The notes below the pieces were generated by a model that was not told the DNA's origin, did no database searches, and worked only from the letters and a program-made list of their open reading frames with translations. From NCBI GenBank assembly GCA_027063545.1, contig JAMORN010000031.1, forward strand, positions 1-11,797: a stretch of DNA of 11,797 bases, in the 5' to 3' direction. Every line of letters starts with the position of its first letter. The first letter of the stretch is position 1. Source of the DNA: a bacterium (GTDB lineage: Bacteria; JAMORN01). The position numbers and the translations under genes are program-made. This document shows positions 1 to 6,817 of this stretch, piece by piece.

Positions 1-415
1 GCCCTTCATTTTTTTCAAGTTTATTTTTCTCTTTTGATAGTGTATTTAAGGAAAAATCAATAAATTTACATAATGAATCTAAATCTTCTTCTTTTACTTT
101 TTTATAAGAAAAAGGAATCTCACCATTGAGTCTTTTAATTTCTTTCTTTATAGATGTTAAAACTATATCATAAACTTTATCATAGTCTATATCTTCCATT
201 TTAGTAGGATTAAGACCTTTAGTTTCAATGGTTATTTTATAGTTTGGCAGAATAAAAAATTTTTGAGATTCTACATTTTTATAAGAGAAATAGTTGTATA
301 TTAAATAATTATTAATGTTATTTTCTTTATTTAAGAGAGAAGAAGAACATCCCAATATTAAAACAATAGAAATAAATCCTAGAAGAAGTATATAAATCTT
401 TATTTTTCTACTCAT
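1..415 (-). CDS. Lipoprotein of unknown function, 3' end cut off by window edge
   Basis: I do not recognise a named family. The frame is open from the ATG at 415-413 to the left edge, giving 138 codons with no stop. Residues 1-22 form a signal peptide (basic start, then a hydrophobic core containing YILLLG) ending in a lipobox I-L-G-C with Cys23, so the protein should be lipidated and envelope-anchored. The start overlaps the TGA stop of the upstream gene by four bases (ATGA), which implies translational coupling. About 45 residues after the cysteine is the motif I-x-T-K-G-L, preceded by a Ser-Gln pair at the same distance as in the neighbouring lipoprotein (412-1128). The rest is Lys/Glu-rich. 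I infer that the two are tandem paralogues. A role in outer-membrane transport or assembly is only a guess from the class. Confidence 0.8.
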   Translation of the reverse strand, partial: MSRKIKIYILLLGFISIVLILGCSSSLLNKENNINNYLIYNYFSYKNVESQKFFILPNYKITIETKGLNPTKMEDIDYDKVYDIVLTSIKKEIKRLNGEIPFSYKKVKEEDLDSLCKFIDFSLNTLSKEKNKLEKNEG

Positions 416-1128
416 TTTATATTTATACTAGAAAAAATGTTTTTTACAAGTGTTGGAAATACCTTTTTTGTAATATCGTAAAATTCTGATTTTTTATCTG
501 TATATGTATTTTTAAATCTAATATTACTTATATTTTCAAATACTAAATCACCTTTTTTCATATCCCATATTTGAATATATAAACTTTCTTCAATAACAAA
601 AATTTTTTTATCACCTATTTGGTCTATTTGATTTCTTTTGATGGTTATCTCTATAGGAAGTATTATATATCTTACCTTATATTTTTTATAAAACTCTTTT
701 AATATTTCCTTATCCTTATCTGAAAGAGAGAAATTGTCTTCTAATTTTGATCTTCTAGTGATTATGATATTGTAGAAATTTTTATAATTCTCTCCTAATA
801 TTATCTCCCTTTGATTAGATTTAATACATTTAAAATTATTTTTTAAAAATTTCTGAAATTCTTTAGATATACTATCCTGGACAGATTTTTCCTCTTCAAT
901 TGTAAGTTTTTTCGTTAACCCTTTTGTTTGAATATAGAAGTTTAATATGTCAAGACTTAATACACTCTGAGATTTTAGATTTAAAGTAGAATCTTCAATA
1001 AATATTTTTTGTAATTTAAAAATGCCATAATCTGTTTTTATTGTTTTGCTATTAAAACAACCAGTTAAGGCTCCTCCTATAAAAAAGAGAAGCCCTAAAA
1101 GAAGAATATAATAAGCTTTTTTCCCCAT
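412..1128 (-). CDS. Lipoprotein of unknown function (238 aa), paralogue of its downstream neighbour
   Basis: Residues 1-23 are a signal peptide ending in the lipobox L-T-G-C with Cys24, so it is a predicted lipoprotein. An AGAAGGG ribosome-binding site lies seven bases before the ATG. The mature part has a mixed alpha/beta pattern. Around residues 153-210 it reads like the small outer-membrane lipoproteins of transport systems (the GNA1162/DUF799, CsgG or LptE-like style): a hydrophobic strand containing YIILPIEI, then a strand ending in an 'IWD-x-K-x-GDLVFE' pattern, where a bound-domain phrase 'D..tG.vv.e' is typical. That comparison is from memory of the class and is not a family assignment. 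It follows the isomerase gene by 70 bases and overlaps the next lipoprotein by four bases. The product is probably periplasm-facing. No catalytic motif is visible. Confidence 0.82.
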   Translation of the reverse strand: MGKKAYYILLLGLLFFIGGALTGCFNSKTIKTDYGIFKLQKIFIEDSTLNLKSQSVLSLDILNFYIQTKGLTKKLTIEEEKSVQDSISKEFQKFLKNNFKCIKSNQREIILGENYKNFYNIIITRRSKLEDNFSLSDKDKEILKEFYKKYKVRYIILPIEITIKRNQIDQIGDKKIFVIEESLYIQIWDMKKGDLVFENISNIRFKNTYTDKKSEFYDITKKVFPTLVKNIFSSINIK

Positions 1129-1176
1129 AATACTACCCTTCTACTAAAGGGATGTGATTTCTAATAATTAAAATAT

Positions 1177-1210
1177 AAAATAAACTAAATCAAAAAAACT
1201 AGTTTATTTT
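1177..1210 (-). terminator. AT-rich stem-loop at the 3' end of the isomerase gene (weak)
   Basis: An 11-base perfect inverted repeat (1177-1187 pairs with 1200-1210) with a 12-base loop spans the stop codon of the isomerase gene. The stem has only two G-C pairs, and no strong T-run follows on the minus strand. It might partly attenuate the operon or stabilise an mRNA end, but in sequence this AT-rich it may be chance. Confidence 0.2.
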
Positions 1211-2164
1211 TATTTTTATATCTATTTTATGTCTTTTTTTAATTTTATCATATATTGCATTAATATTTTGATCCTTTAATCTCTTTGATATCAAAGCATA
1301 GGTTTTATTATCTAAAGAATCTTTTATATCATGTAAAAATATAATATGATATCCGTATATAGTTTTTACAATATCACTAATTTCGCCAACCTTCATAGTG
1401 TCTAAAGCTTTAGCAAAGTTTCTATCAAGATCTTTTAACTTAACATATCCAATATCTCCACCTTTAACTTTTGAAGGACCTTCAGAATATTTTTGGGCAA
1501 TTTCAGAAAAATTAGAACCATCTTTTTTCAACATTTTTTGTATATTTTTTATTTTTATTAAAGCACTGTCAATGTTAGTGCTATCAGGTTTTTTCTTTAA
1601 TACTAAAATATGAGAAACATGATACATTTTATATTCGTTTTTATGTTTATTATAGTAGTTCTTTACCACATTAGAATCAATTTTCACTTCATTTTTTAAT
1701 TTTTCTACATATTTATTAACTAATAAATTTGTTTTTATAGAACTTCTAAACTCCTCAAAAGTTGTTTTTGTTTTTGTTAAATAATTCTTAAAAGCCGTAG
1801 TATCCCCCTTAAAGTGTTGAAGTATAAATTTATTAACCTCTGCATTTACCATACTATCTGTTATATGTAAAGATGTATCTTTTTCAGCCTCAACCCTTAA
1901 AATATTAAATAAAATATCTGCGTCTATTACATTTTTTAAAAGAGCGATAGAATCTTTAGGAGTCATTTTTTTTCTTGTAATTAATGCATAAAATGCTTTT
2001 ATATTTTTAAATTTATTCATGATATCTTCTTTATAGATAGTGATAGAATCGTCAATTACAACCATAGGTGTCTTACCTGAAGATTGAACTTTACTTTTAG
2101 AACAATTTGTCCATAAGATAGAGAAAAGACTTAAAATTAAAATTAAAGTTAATGCTTTTTTCAT
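1199..2164 (-). CDS. Parvulin-type peptidyl-prolyl cis-trans isomerase lipoprotein (SurA/PrsA-like)
   Basis: This is a predicted extracytoplasmic foldase of 321 residues that isomerises Xaa-Pro bonds and chaperones secreted or outer-membrane proteins. The N-terminal hydrophobic segment ends at Cys21, but the lipobox reads W-T-N-C, with Asn where Gly/Ala/Ser is usual. Residues about 35-170 are a helical SurA-N/PrsA-like chaperone region. Residues about 180-280 are the rotamase domain: VSHILV at 183-188 with His182 and His185, F-S-E-I-A-Q-K-Y-S at 219-227, GGDIGY at 235-240, and GYHII at 271-275. These are the hallmark parvulin positions. A short Lys-rich tail follows. AAGGAG sits seven bases before the ATG. 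Lying between a periplasmic-binding-fold protein and two lipoproteins, it probably helps the export or folding of operon products. The family is secure; the client proteins are unknown. Confidence 0.93.
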   Translation of the reverse strand: MKKALTLILILSLFSILWTNCSKSKVQSSGKTPMVVIDDSITIYKEDIMNKFKNIKAFYALITRKKMTPKDSIALLKNVIDADILFNILRVEAEKDTSLHITDSMVNAEVNKFILQHFKGDTTAFKNYLTKTKTTFEEFRSSIKTNLLVNKYVEKLKNEVKIDSNVVKNYYNKHKNEYKMYHVSHILVLKKKPDSTNIDSALIKIKNIQKMLKKDGSNFSEIAQKYSEGPSKVKGGDIGYVKLKDLDRNFAKALDTMKVGEISDIVKTIYGYHIIFLHDIKDSLDNKTYALISKRLKDQNINAIYDKIKKRHKIDIKIKIN

Positions 2165-2193
2165 GACATACTCCTTATTAAAGTTTTGATTTA

Positions 2194-3954
2194 TTAATAG
2201 TTAAGTTTTATGAATTTTTTATTTTCAATTTTTATAATCTCAGCATTATTATTTGATCCTTCTGTATTATAAAATGTAATTCTACCACTTACTCCATTAT
2301 AATTTTTAATATTATTTATATATTCAGTAATAGCCTCAGGAGTGGTATATCCATTCTCTATAGCTGAGAATATAATGTCAATAGCATCATAACCTAAGTA
2401 GCTAACCTTTCCAGGACTTTTTTTAAACATATTTTTATATTCATTTTCAAACTTTATCCTTTTATCATATCTATCTATTTTATAAAAATAAAGACTGAAA
2501 TATGAGTTGTTTAAATATTGAGCAGTATGTTTAATTAATTTGTTTGAATACCAACCAGATGATCCTAATAGAGTGCCATTAATTCTATAATAAAATATTT
2601 GAGGAATAAGCATAATAAGCTCATCAGCAGATGCAGAAGGAATAAATATTCCATCAACCTGCAAATTTTCTTCTTTAAGTCTTTTTTTGGGAATGTTTTC
2701 AAGTTTTACTTCTCTATATTTCCCTTCTTTTTTAAATATCTCCTCTTCTATCTTGTCAATAAGTATTGCTCTTCTAATAGAAATCATATACTCTTTATAA
2801 TCCTTTGTGCCTGGAGGATAAATTATTAATTTTATAATTCTACCACCTTTTGCTTCTACATATCTTTGAAAACTTAATGCTTGAGTTCTACCATAAGCAT
2901 TATCAGGAGCTATAATAACAAATTTTCTTAATTTAAGGCTATCAACAGCAAATTTTGCAATTTTTTCTGCTAATTTTGTTATTGTTACATTAAGTTGAAA
3001 AATATTATTACCTATTTTAGCAATACCTTCTTCAGTCGCTGTGGGAGTAATAAGAGGTAAAGAGTATTCACTCACTAAAGCACTTGCCACTATTGTATTT
3101 AAACTTGTAATAGGTCCAACAATTGCTGTGTAATCACCATATTTTAGTATTTCTTTAACTTTAAATATTGTTTCTATTGGACTGCTTTTAGTATCAAAAA
3201 CAGAATATTTTATATTATCATTTTCTATTTCAGAAAATTTCAACTTTATAGAGTTTAATACCTGCTCTCCATATACTTTATATTCCCCAGATAAAGGTAA
3301 AAGAACAGCAATTTTTATATATCTTCCCTTTAATTCTTTACTTTTCTCTAAATATTTTTTTACAATTTCTGAGAGAGGGTCTGAAGAAAATAAGGATAAG
3401 AATATGGTAGAGAGTTTTTCAACACTACTGAAATTACCTTTCTCATAAGAGTTTTTTATTAAGTAGAATAGGATATTTTTATATAACACATCATAATCTT
3501 TATATTTATCTTTTAATTGTTCTAGTTGATTAAGATCTAATTTTTTTAAACTTTCTTTAAAAATATTTAAACCATAAATTTTTAGATTTTGGGGAGCTTT
3601 TATTATAAAAATGGCAGCATGATCAGCACTTTCATAGAAATTTTGAGTTTTAAATAAATACACGCTATAAAGATAATTATAATAAAAAGATAAAGAAGAA
3701 TCACCTTTTTCTTTTAAAATCTTTAATATAAATTTAGCATTTTTTAGGTCATTGTTATTTAAATATATCTTTGTTAAAGCAATTAACGCCTTTGTTTTTA
3801 TAATGTTATTTTTGCTTGAAAGATACAACTTTTGAAGTTTTATTATAGATTCTTTTATAGAATTAGAATTTAATATATCTTCTATTTTATCATTTGTGTA
3901 TATTGGGGTAGTAGTTAATAGTAGTAATGCTAATAAGAAATATAATCTTTTCAT
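2194..3954 (-). CDS. Exported helical-repeat plus type I periplasmic-binding-fold protein (LpoA/LivK-like)
   Basis: I chose the ATG at 3954-3952 because it opens a classic signal peptide (MKRLYF, then a Leu-rich core) and has GAAGAG ten bases upstream. An in-frame ATG at 3990 would add 12 residues and overlap the GH57 gene by eight bases, but has no visible ribosome-binding site. In the 586-residue form, residues about 22-205 are short amphipathic helices of TPR type. Residues about 212-578 have the leucine-binding-protein fold: IKIAVLLPLSG at the first strand, AIVGP, LPLITPTATE, FVIIAPDNAYGR, VDGIFIPSASADE, and LGYDAIDII near the end. This architecture matches LpoA/LppC penicillin-binding-protein activators and related ABC-type binding proteins of many diderm phyla. 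No lipobox Cys is present, so it is probably periplasmic or held by an uncleaved signal. No permease or ATPase gene is adjacent, which argues against simple amino-acid uptake. Confidence 0.87.
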   Translation of the reverse strand: MKRLYFLLALLLLTTTPIYTNDKIEDILNSNSIKESIIKLQKLYLSSKNNIIKTKALIALTKIYLNNNDLKNAKFILKILKEKGDSSLSFYYNYLYSVYLFKTQNFYESADHAAIFIIKAPQNLKIYGLNIFKESLKKLDLNQLEQLKDKYKDYDVLYKNILFYLIKNSYEKGNFSSVEKLSTIFLSLFSSDPLSEIVKKYLEKSKELKGRYIKIAVLLPLSGEYKVYGEQVLNSIKLKFSEIENDNIKYSVFDTKSSPIETIFKVKEILKYGDYTAIVGPITSLNTIVASALVSEYSLPLITPTATEEGIAKIGNNIFQLNVTITKLAEKIAKFAVDSLKLRKFVIIAPDNAYGRTQALSFQRYVEAKGGRIIKLIIYPPGTKDYKEYMISIRRAILIDKIEEEIFKKEGKYREVKLENIPKKRLKEENLQVDGIFIPSASADELIMLIPQIFYYRINGTLLGSSGWYSNKLIKHTAQYLNNSYFSLYFYKIDRYDKRIKFENEYKNMFKKSPGKVSYLGYDAIDIIFSAIENGYTTPEAITEYINNIKNYNGVSGRITFYNTEGSNNNAEIIKIENKKFIKLNY

Positions 3955-3982
3955 AAAAACAATTCTCTTCAAATTGTTTAAA

Positions 3983-5611
3983 TTAATCATTAATTAATGG
4001 TAAATCTTCAAATTCTAAATTATAAAAGATATCTGTTAAAAATTCAATTTCCTTTAAAATATCTTTTTTTTCTTCTTTATTCAATAATAAAGATAATAAA
4101 GTTTCAACTCTATTAAAAAGTTCGTTAAACCTATTATAAGCATAATGGGAGGTATTATTATAAGCCATAAAAGGCCAATCAGAGGATGTAAGAAGAAGAA
4201 TATTTTTTACAAGAAGAACAAAGAGTCTTTTTCTATAAGCGTTTATTTGAATTACATTATTTTTATACATATCAACTAAATATTTATAATCCTCTAATAC
4301 TCTATAGGTAGTTGTTAACATAGAAGATACTTTATTACTAGACCATACCTCAGCAAATCCTTTTTCTCCCCAAGAAGAAAAGATAGGATTTACAATCTGA
4401 TGTTTTGAATAAATTTTTTGATATTCTTCTAATGTAGTTAATTGTATCTCATTTTGATTTGAGAATATTAAGATTAAATTTTTTAGAAAATCTATACCTT
4501 CAAACCACCAATGGCCAAATAGTTCCATATCAAATGGCATTGTAAGTATAGGCTTAGCAAATTTTATTTTGTCTTTTATTTTTATAAGTCTATGTTTTAT
4601 ATTAGAAAAAAGATCTAAAGCATCTAAATAAGTTTGCTGTTTTGCTTCTTCAATATTATAAAAATCTTTTTTGATATTCCATAATTTTATACCAGTAAAA
4701 GATCTATCAAAACCACCATCGTAGTTTTTATGAAGAAGATCTTTTATATCTTCTATATCAAATTCAAATCCTATATCTTTATAAAAATCTCTATAAACTA
4801 AGTTAGCAGGATAACCTATTTCTCTGGACCATACCTTTTTGGCTGATTCAAAGTCTCTAGGATAATACAGAATTTTATTAGAAGAATACACAGGGGTGTA
4901 TATTACATTAATAGGTTTAGGTTGTCCGAATATTATACCATGTGCCTCTAAGATTGTTCGTTTTATATTACTTTTTTTTAATGCTTCTTCTATTTGTGGA
5001 TGATATCCTGCTTCTGGCAGCCAAAAACTTTCTAAATTTTTGTTAAAAAAGTATAAAAACTCTTTTTTTGAATTTTTGACTAACAGATTCAAATACCATG
5101 GATATGATATATAATTTGGCATAAAAGTATGGGTTAAGTTAGTGGAAAATAGATGAATAATACCTAAATCGTTTAATTTTTTAAACTGACCAAGAAGATC
5201 TCTTTTGTACTTTTTATTAAGAGAAAAATCTATTTTTTTATAAAAATCTAAATAAAATAAGAATAATTTTATTAAATATTGGTTTTTTACTATAGGATCT
5301 CTTTTAATAGAAGTTTGTAGAAAATTTATTCTTTTATTTATATAATTCTGCAATTTTTCAAGGATTTTTTTATTAGATAGAAGATAAATTAAGGTAGGAC
5401 TTAAAGAGATATTCAATTTGCTTTTGATATTATAAAGTTCATATAACTCCCATAACATATCAATAAGAGGTATATATACCTCAACAATAGCCTCAAAAAC
5501 CCAATCTTCTTCCAAAAAATCTTGATGCTCAGGGTGATAAACAAAAGGCAGATGCCCATGAAGAACAAAATTTATATATCCAACAATATTATTGGTGTCT
5601 TTATCTATCAT
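3983..5611 (-). CDS. GH57 1,4-alpha-glucan branching enzyme (DUF1957 type)
   Basis: This is a cytoplasmic glycogen-branching enzyme that cuts alpha-1,4 chains and re-forms them as alpha-1,6 branches. Its 542 residues fit the roughly 520-560 usual for the Thermus/Thermotoga type. The retaining GH57 motifs are in order: LHGHLPFV at 17-24; the W-x-F-E-A-I block at 37-42; FWLPEAGY at 196-203, with Glu200 as the expected nucleophile; the GYP-x(3)-VYRDFY-x-DIGF block at 266-282; TGIKLW at 306-311; PFDMELFGHWW at 359-369, with Asp361 as the expected general acid/base; and SSWGEKG at 412-418. The C-terminal DUF1957 helical part contains SSDWPFM at 476-482. No signal peptide is present. The ATG directly follows the TAA of the DUF4912 gene, with GAAGAG only three bases upstream, suggesting coupled translation. 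No key residue is missing. Confidence 0.95.
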   Translation of the reverse strand: MIDKDTNNIVGYINFVLHGHLPFVYHPEHQDFLEEDWVFEAIVEVYIPLIDMLWELYELYNIKSKLNISLSPTLIYLLSNKKILEKLQNYINKRINFLQTSIKRDPIVKNQYLIKLFLFYLDFYKKIDFSLNKKYKRDLLGQFKKLNDLGIIHLFSTNLTHTFMPNYISYPWYLNLLVKNSKKEFLYFFNKNLESFWLPEAGYHPQIEEALKKSNIKRTILEAHGIIFGQPKPINVIYTPVYSSNKILYYPRDFESAKKVWSREIGYPANLVYRDFYKDIGFEFDIEDIKDLLHKNYDGGFDRSFTGIKLWNIKKDFYNIEEAKQQTYLDALDLFSNIKHRLIKIKDKIKFAKPILTMPFDMELFGHWWFEGIDFLKNLILIFSNQNEIQLTTLEEYQKIYSKHQIVNPIFSSWGEKGFAEVWSSNKVSSMLTTTYRVLEDYKYLVDMYKNNVIQINAYRKRLFVLLVKNILLLTSSDWPFMAYNNTSHYAYNRFNELFNRVETLLSLLLNKEEKKDILKEIEFLTDIFYNLEFEDLPLIND

Positions 5612-6640
5612 TTACTCTTCTTTTTTTGTTATATAAGGCGTAATAGTAATTATATGTTTTTTATTACTACTAATAGCTTTAATTGGAAATTTATGTTCAC
5701 CATTGGGTAAAGCAAAATGAAGAGAAAAACTCCCATCTTCTTTTAAAGGTATAGTAAATTCTCCTAGTTTTACTGTTGCATTAGGTTTTGTATATCCTTT
5801 TATAATAACTTCTGTTTCTACTATTAAAAAGAAATCATCTTTTTCTATTTTATATTTTAATTGTTCTACTTTATCAATAATAGCAGTAGAAGAAACACCT
5901 CCAATACTAGAGATTAAATTAGATGAAATAAAGCTTTCAGAACTTAATATATCTTTAAAAATTTTTACAAAGCTTTCAGAGCTTATTATATATTTTAATA
6001 TTTTTTCATCCCCAAATGTTTCTTCATATATTTCAATTATTTCTTCTTCAGGGATATTTAAGAGTTCTGTTTCATCTAATTCACTATCGTATAATTCTAC
6101 TCCATTTATATTTTGTGAAATATTAATTTGGTAAGTAATACTATTTGAGTTTACAATAGGTATGTATTTGTTATTATTATCTAGTATACCTAATTCAATA
6201 TATATTTCACCTGCAGTACCTTTAGGCTGAAAGTACCAACTTGAAATGTTTTTATCTAATATAATATCATATATATCAGAACCTTCATGTACTTTAAGAA
6301 CAATATTTTCTATTATATTAACATCTATGTTTCCTATTTCCCAATATGCAAATAACCATTCTGGATCTTTTTGTGTTAAAACAATGTATGTTCTTTTAAA
6401 TTTAGGTTTTTTTATTAAATCTACAGGAGAAAATACTTTATCTCTGTTAGCAAAAGTTTTATCTTCTTTCTTATCATTCAATTTTGGAGGGACACTTTGC
6501 TTCAGAGCTTTATATTGTTTATATTCTAAGCTTCTTATGTTAGTATTAATAGAAAATTTTTTCAAAAATCCAAGTTTTTTTAAAATAGTAGGAGAAACTT
6601 TTTTGTATATAGATTTTTTCTTTATTATTTTATTTCTCAT
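5612..6640 (-). CDS. DUF4912 domain protein with C-terminal beta-sandwich
   Basis: This 342-residue protein has no signal peptide and a basic N-terminus, so it is cytoplasmic. Residues about 84-171 fit DUF4912: a conserved opening strand, then KDPEWLFAYWE at 91-101, a strand ending in WYF at 135-137, EIYIELG at 145-151, and VNSNSI near 163-168. The aromatic residues would suit a sugar-binding face. A Glu/Asp-rich linker follows (about 181-213), then a Ser-rich stretch in which SSESF occurs twice, 13 residues apart. Residues about 270-335 resemble an Ig-like strand set (VIIKGYTKPNATV and EDGSFSL). It is first in the operon, has AAGGAGG before the ATG, and abuts the GH57 gene. DUF4912 has no established function. 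From the pairing I infer a glucan-binding or GH57-associated role. The domain call is fairly sure, the function is not. Confidence 0.85.
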   Translation of the reverse strand: MRNKIIKKKSIYKKVSPTILKKLGFLKKFSINTNIRSLEYKQYKALKQSVPPKLNDKKEDKTFANRDKVFSPVDLIKKPKFKRTYIVLTQKDPEWLFAYWEIGNIDVNIIENIVLKVHEGSDIYDIILDKNISSWYFQPKGTAGEIYIELGILDNNNKYIPIVNSNSITYQINISQNINGVELYDSELDETELLNIPEEEIIEIYEETFGDEKILKYIISSESFVKIFKDILSSESFISSNLISSIGGVSSTAIIDKVEQLKYKIEKDDFFLIVETEVIIKGYTKPNATVKLGEFTIPLKEDGSFSLHFALPNGEHKFPIKAISSNKKHIITITPYITKKEE

Positions 6641-6784
6641 AATCTTATTCCCTCCTTAAGAGTGATTTTATTTAAAATTATCTTTTTGAAATTATCCTTG
6701 TAATTTAATTATATCTAAAAATATATAATTAATATATAAAAATTGTATATAAAAAAATATTTTTTTATTTTATCGTTTAAATAG
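6641..6784. promoter_or_regulatory. Divergent intergenic promoter region
   Basis: This gap separates the leftward operon from the rightward PEGA gene. On the minus strand a perfect TATAAT lies at 6713-6708, about 70 bases before the DUF4912 ATG, but the -35 position has only TATATT. On the plus strand TTGAAA (6686-6691) or TTGTAA (6698-6703) stand 17-18 bases before weak -10 hexamers (TTATAT or TATATA). The segment is so AT-rich that exact boxes are unreliable; only the presence of divergent promoters is likely. A small inverted repeat, ATTTTA-TT-TAAAAT, at 6665-6678 lies between the minus -10 box and its ribosome-binding site and might be an operator, but is weak. Confidence 0.35.
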
Positions 6785-6802
6785 ATGAGAAAAAATAAAA
6801 AT

Positions 6803-6808
6803 GGAGGG
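6803..6808 (+). promoter_or_regulatory. Ribosome-binding site deciding the PEGA gene start
   Basis: GGAGGG lies nine bases before the ATG at 6818. It sits after an upstream in-frame ATG (6785), which has no such site of its own. It therefore favours the 6818 start, which also gives a normal signal peptide. Confidence 0.75.
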
Positions 6809-6817
6809 TTTGTTCAG

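Noticed and set aside
2194-3990. Simple amino-acid ABC transporter binding protein
   Set aside because: The N-terminal helical repeats, missing lipobox and absence of permease or ATPase genes fit an LpoA-like envelope protein better, although a transport role is not excluded.
6246-6659. A 137-codon plus-strand open frame opposite the DUF4912 gene
   Set aside because: It lies almost wholly antisense to a gene with a recognised domain and strong ribosome-binding site. Its product is a low-complexity Phe/Leu/Ile-rich string with no motif.
6751-6766. Perfect A7-TA-T7 palindrome in the divergent spacer
   Set aside because: A homopolymer A/T palindrome in sequence this AT-rich is expected by chance. 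No GC stem supports a terminator, and no known operator matches.
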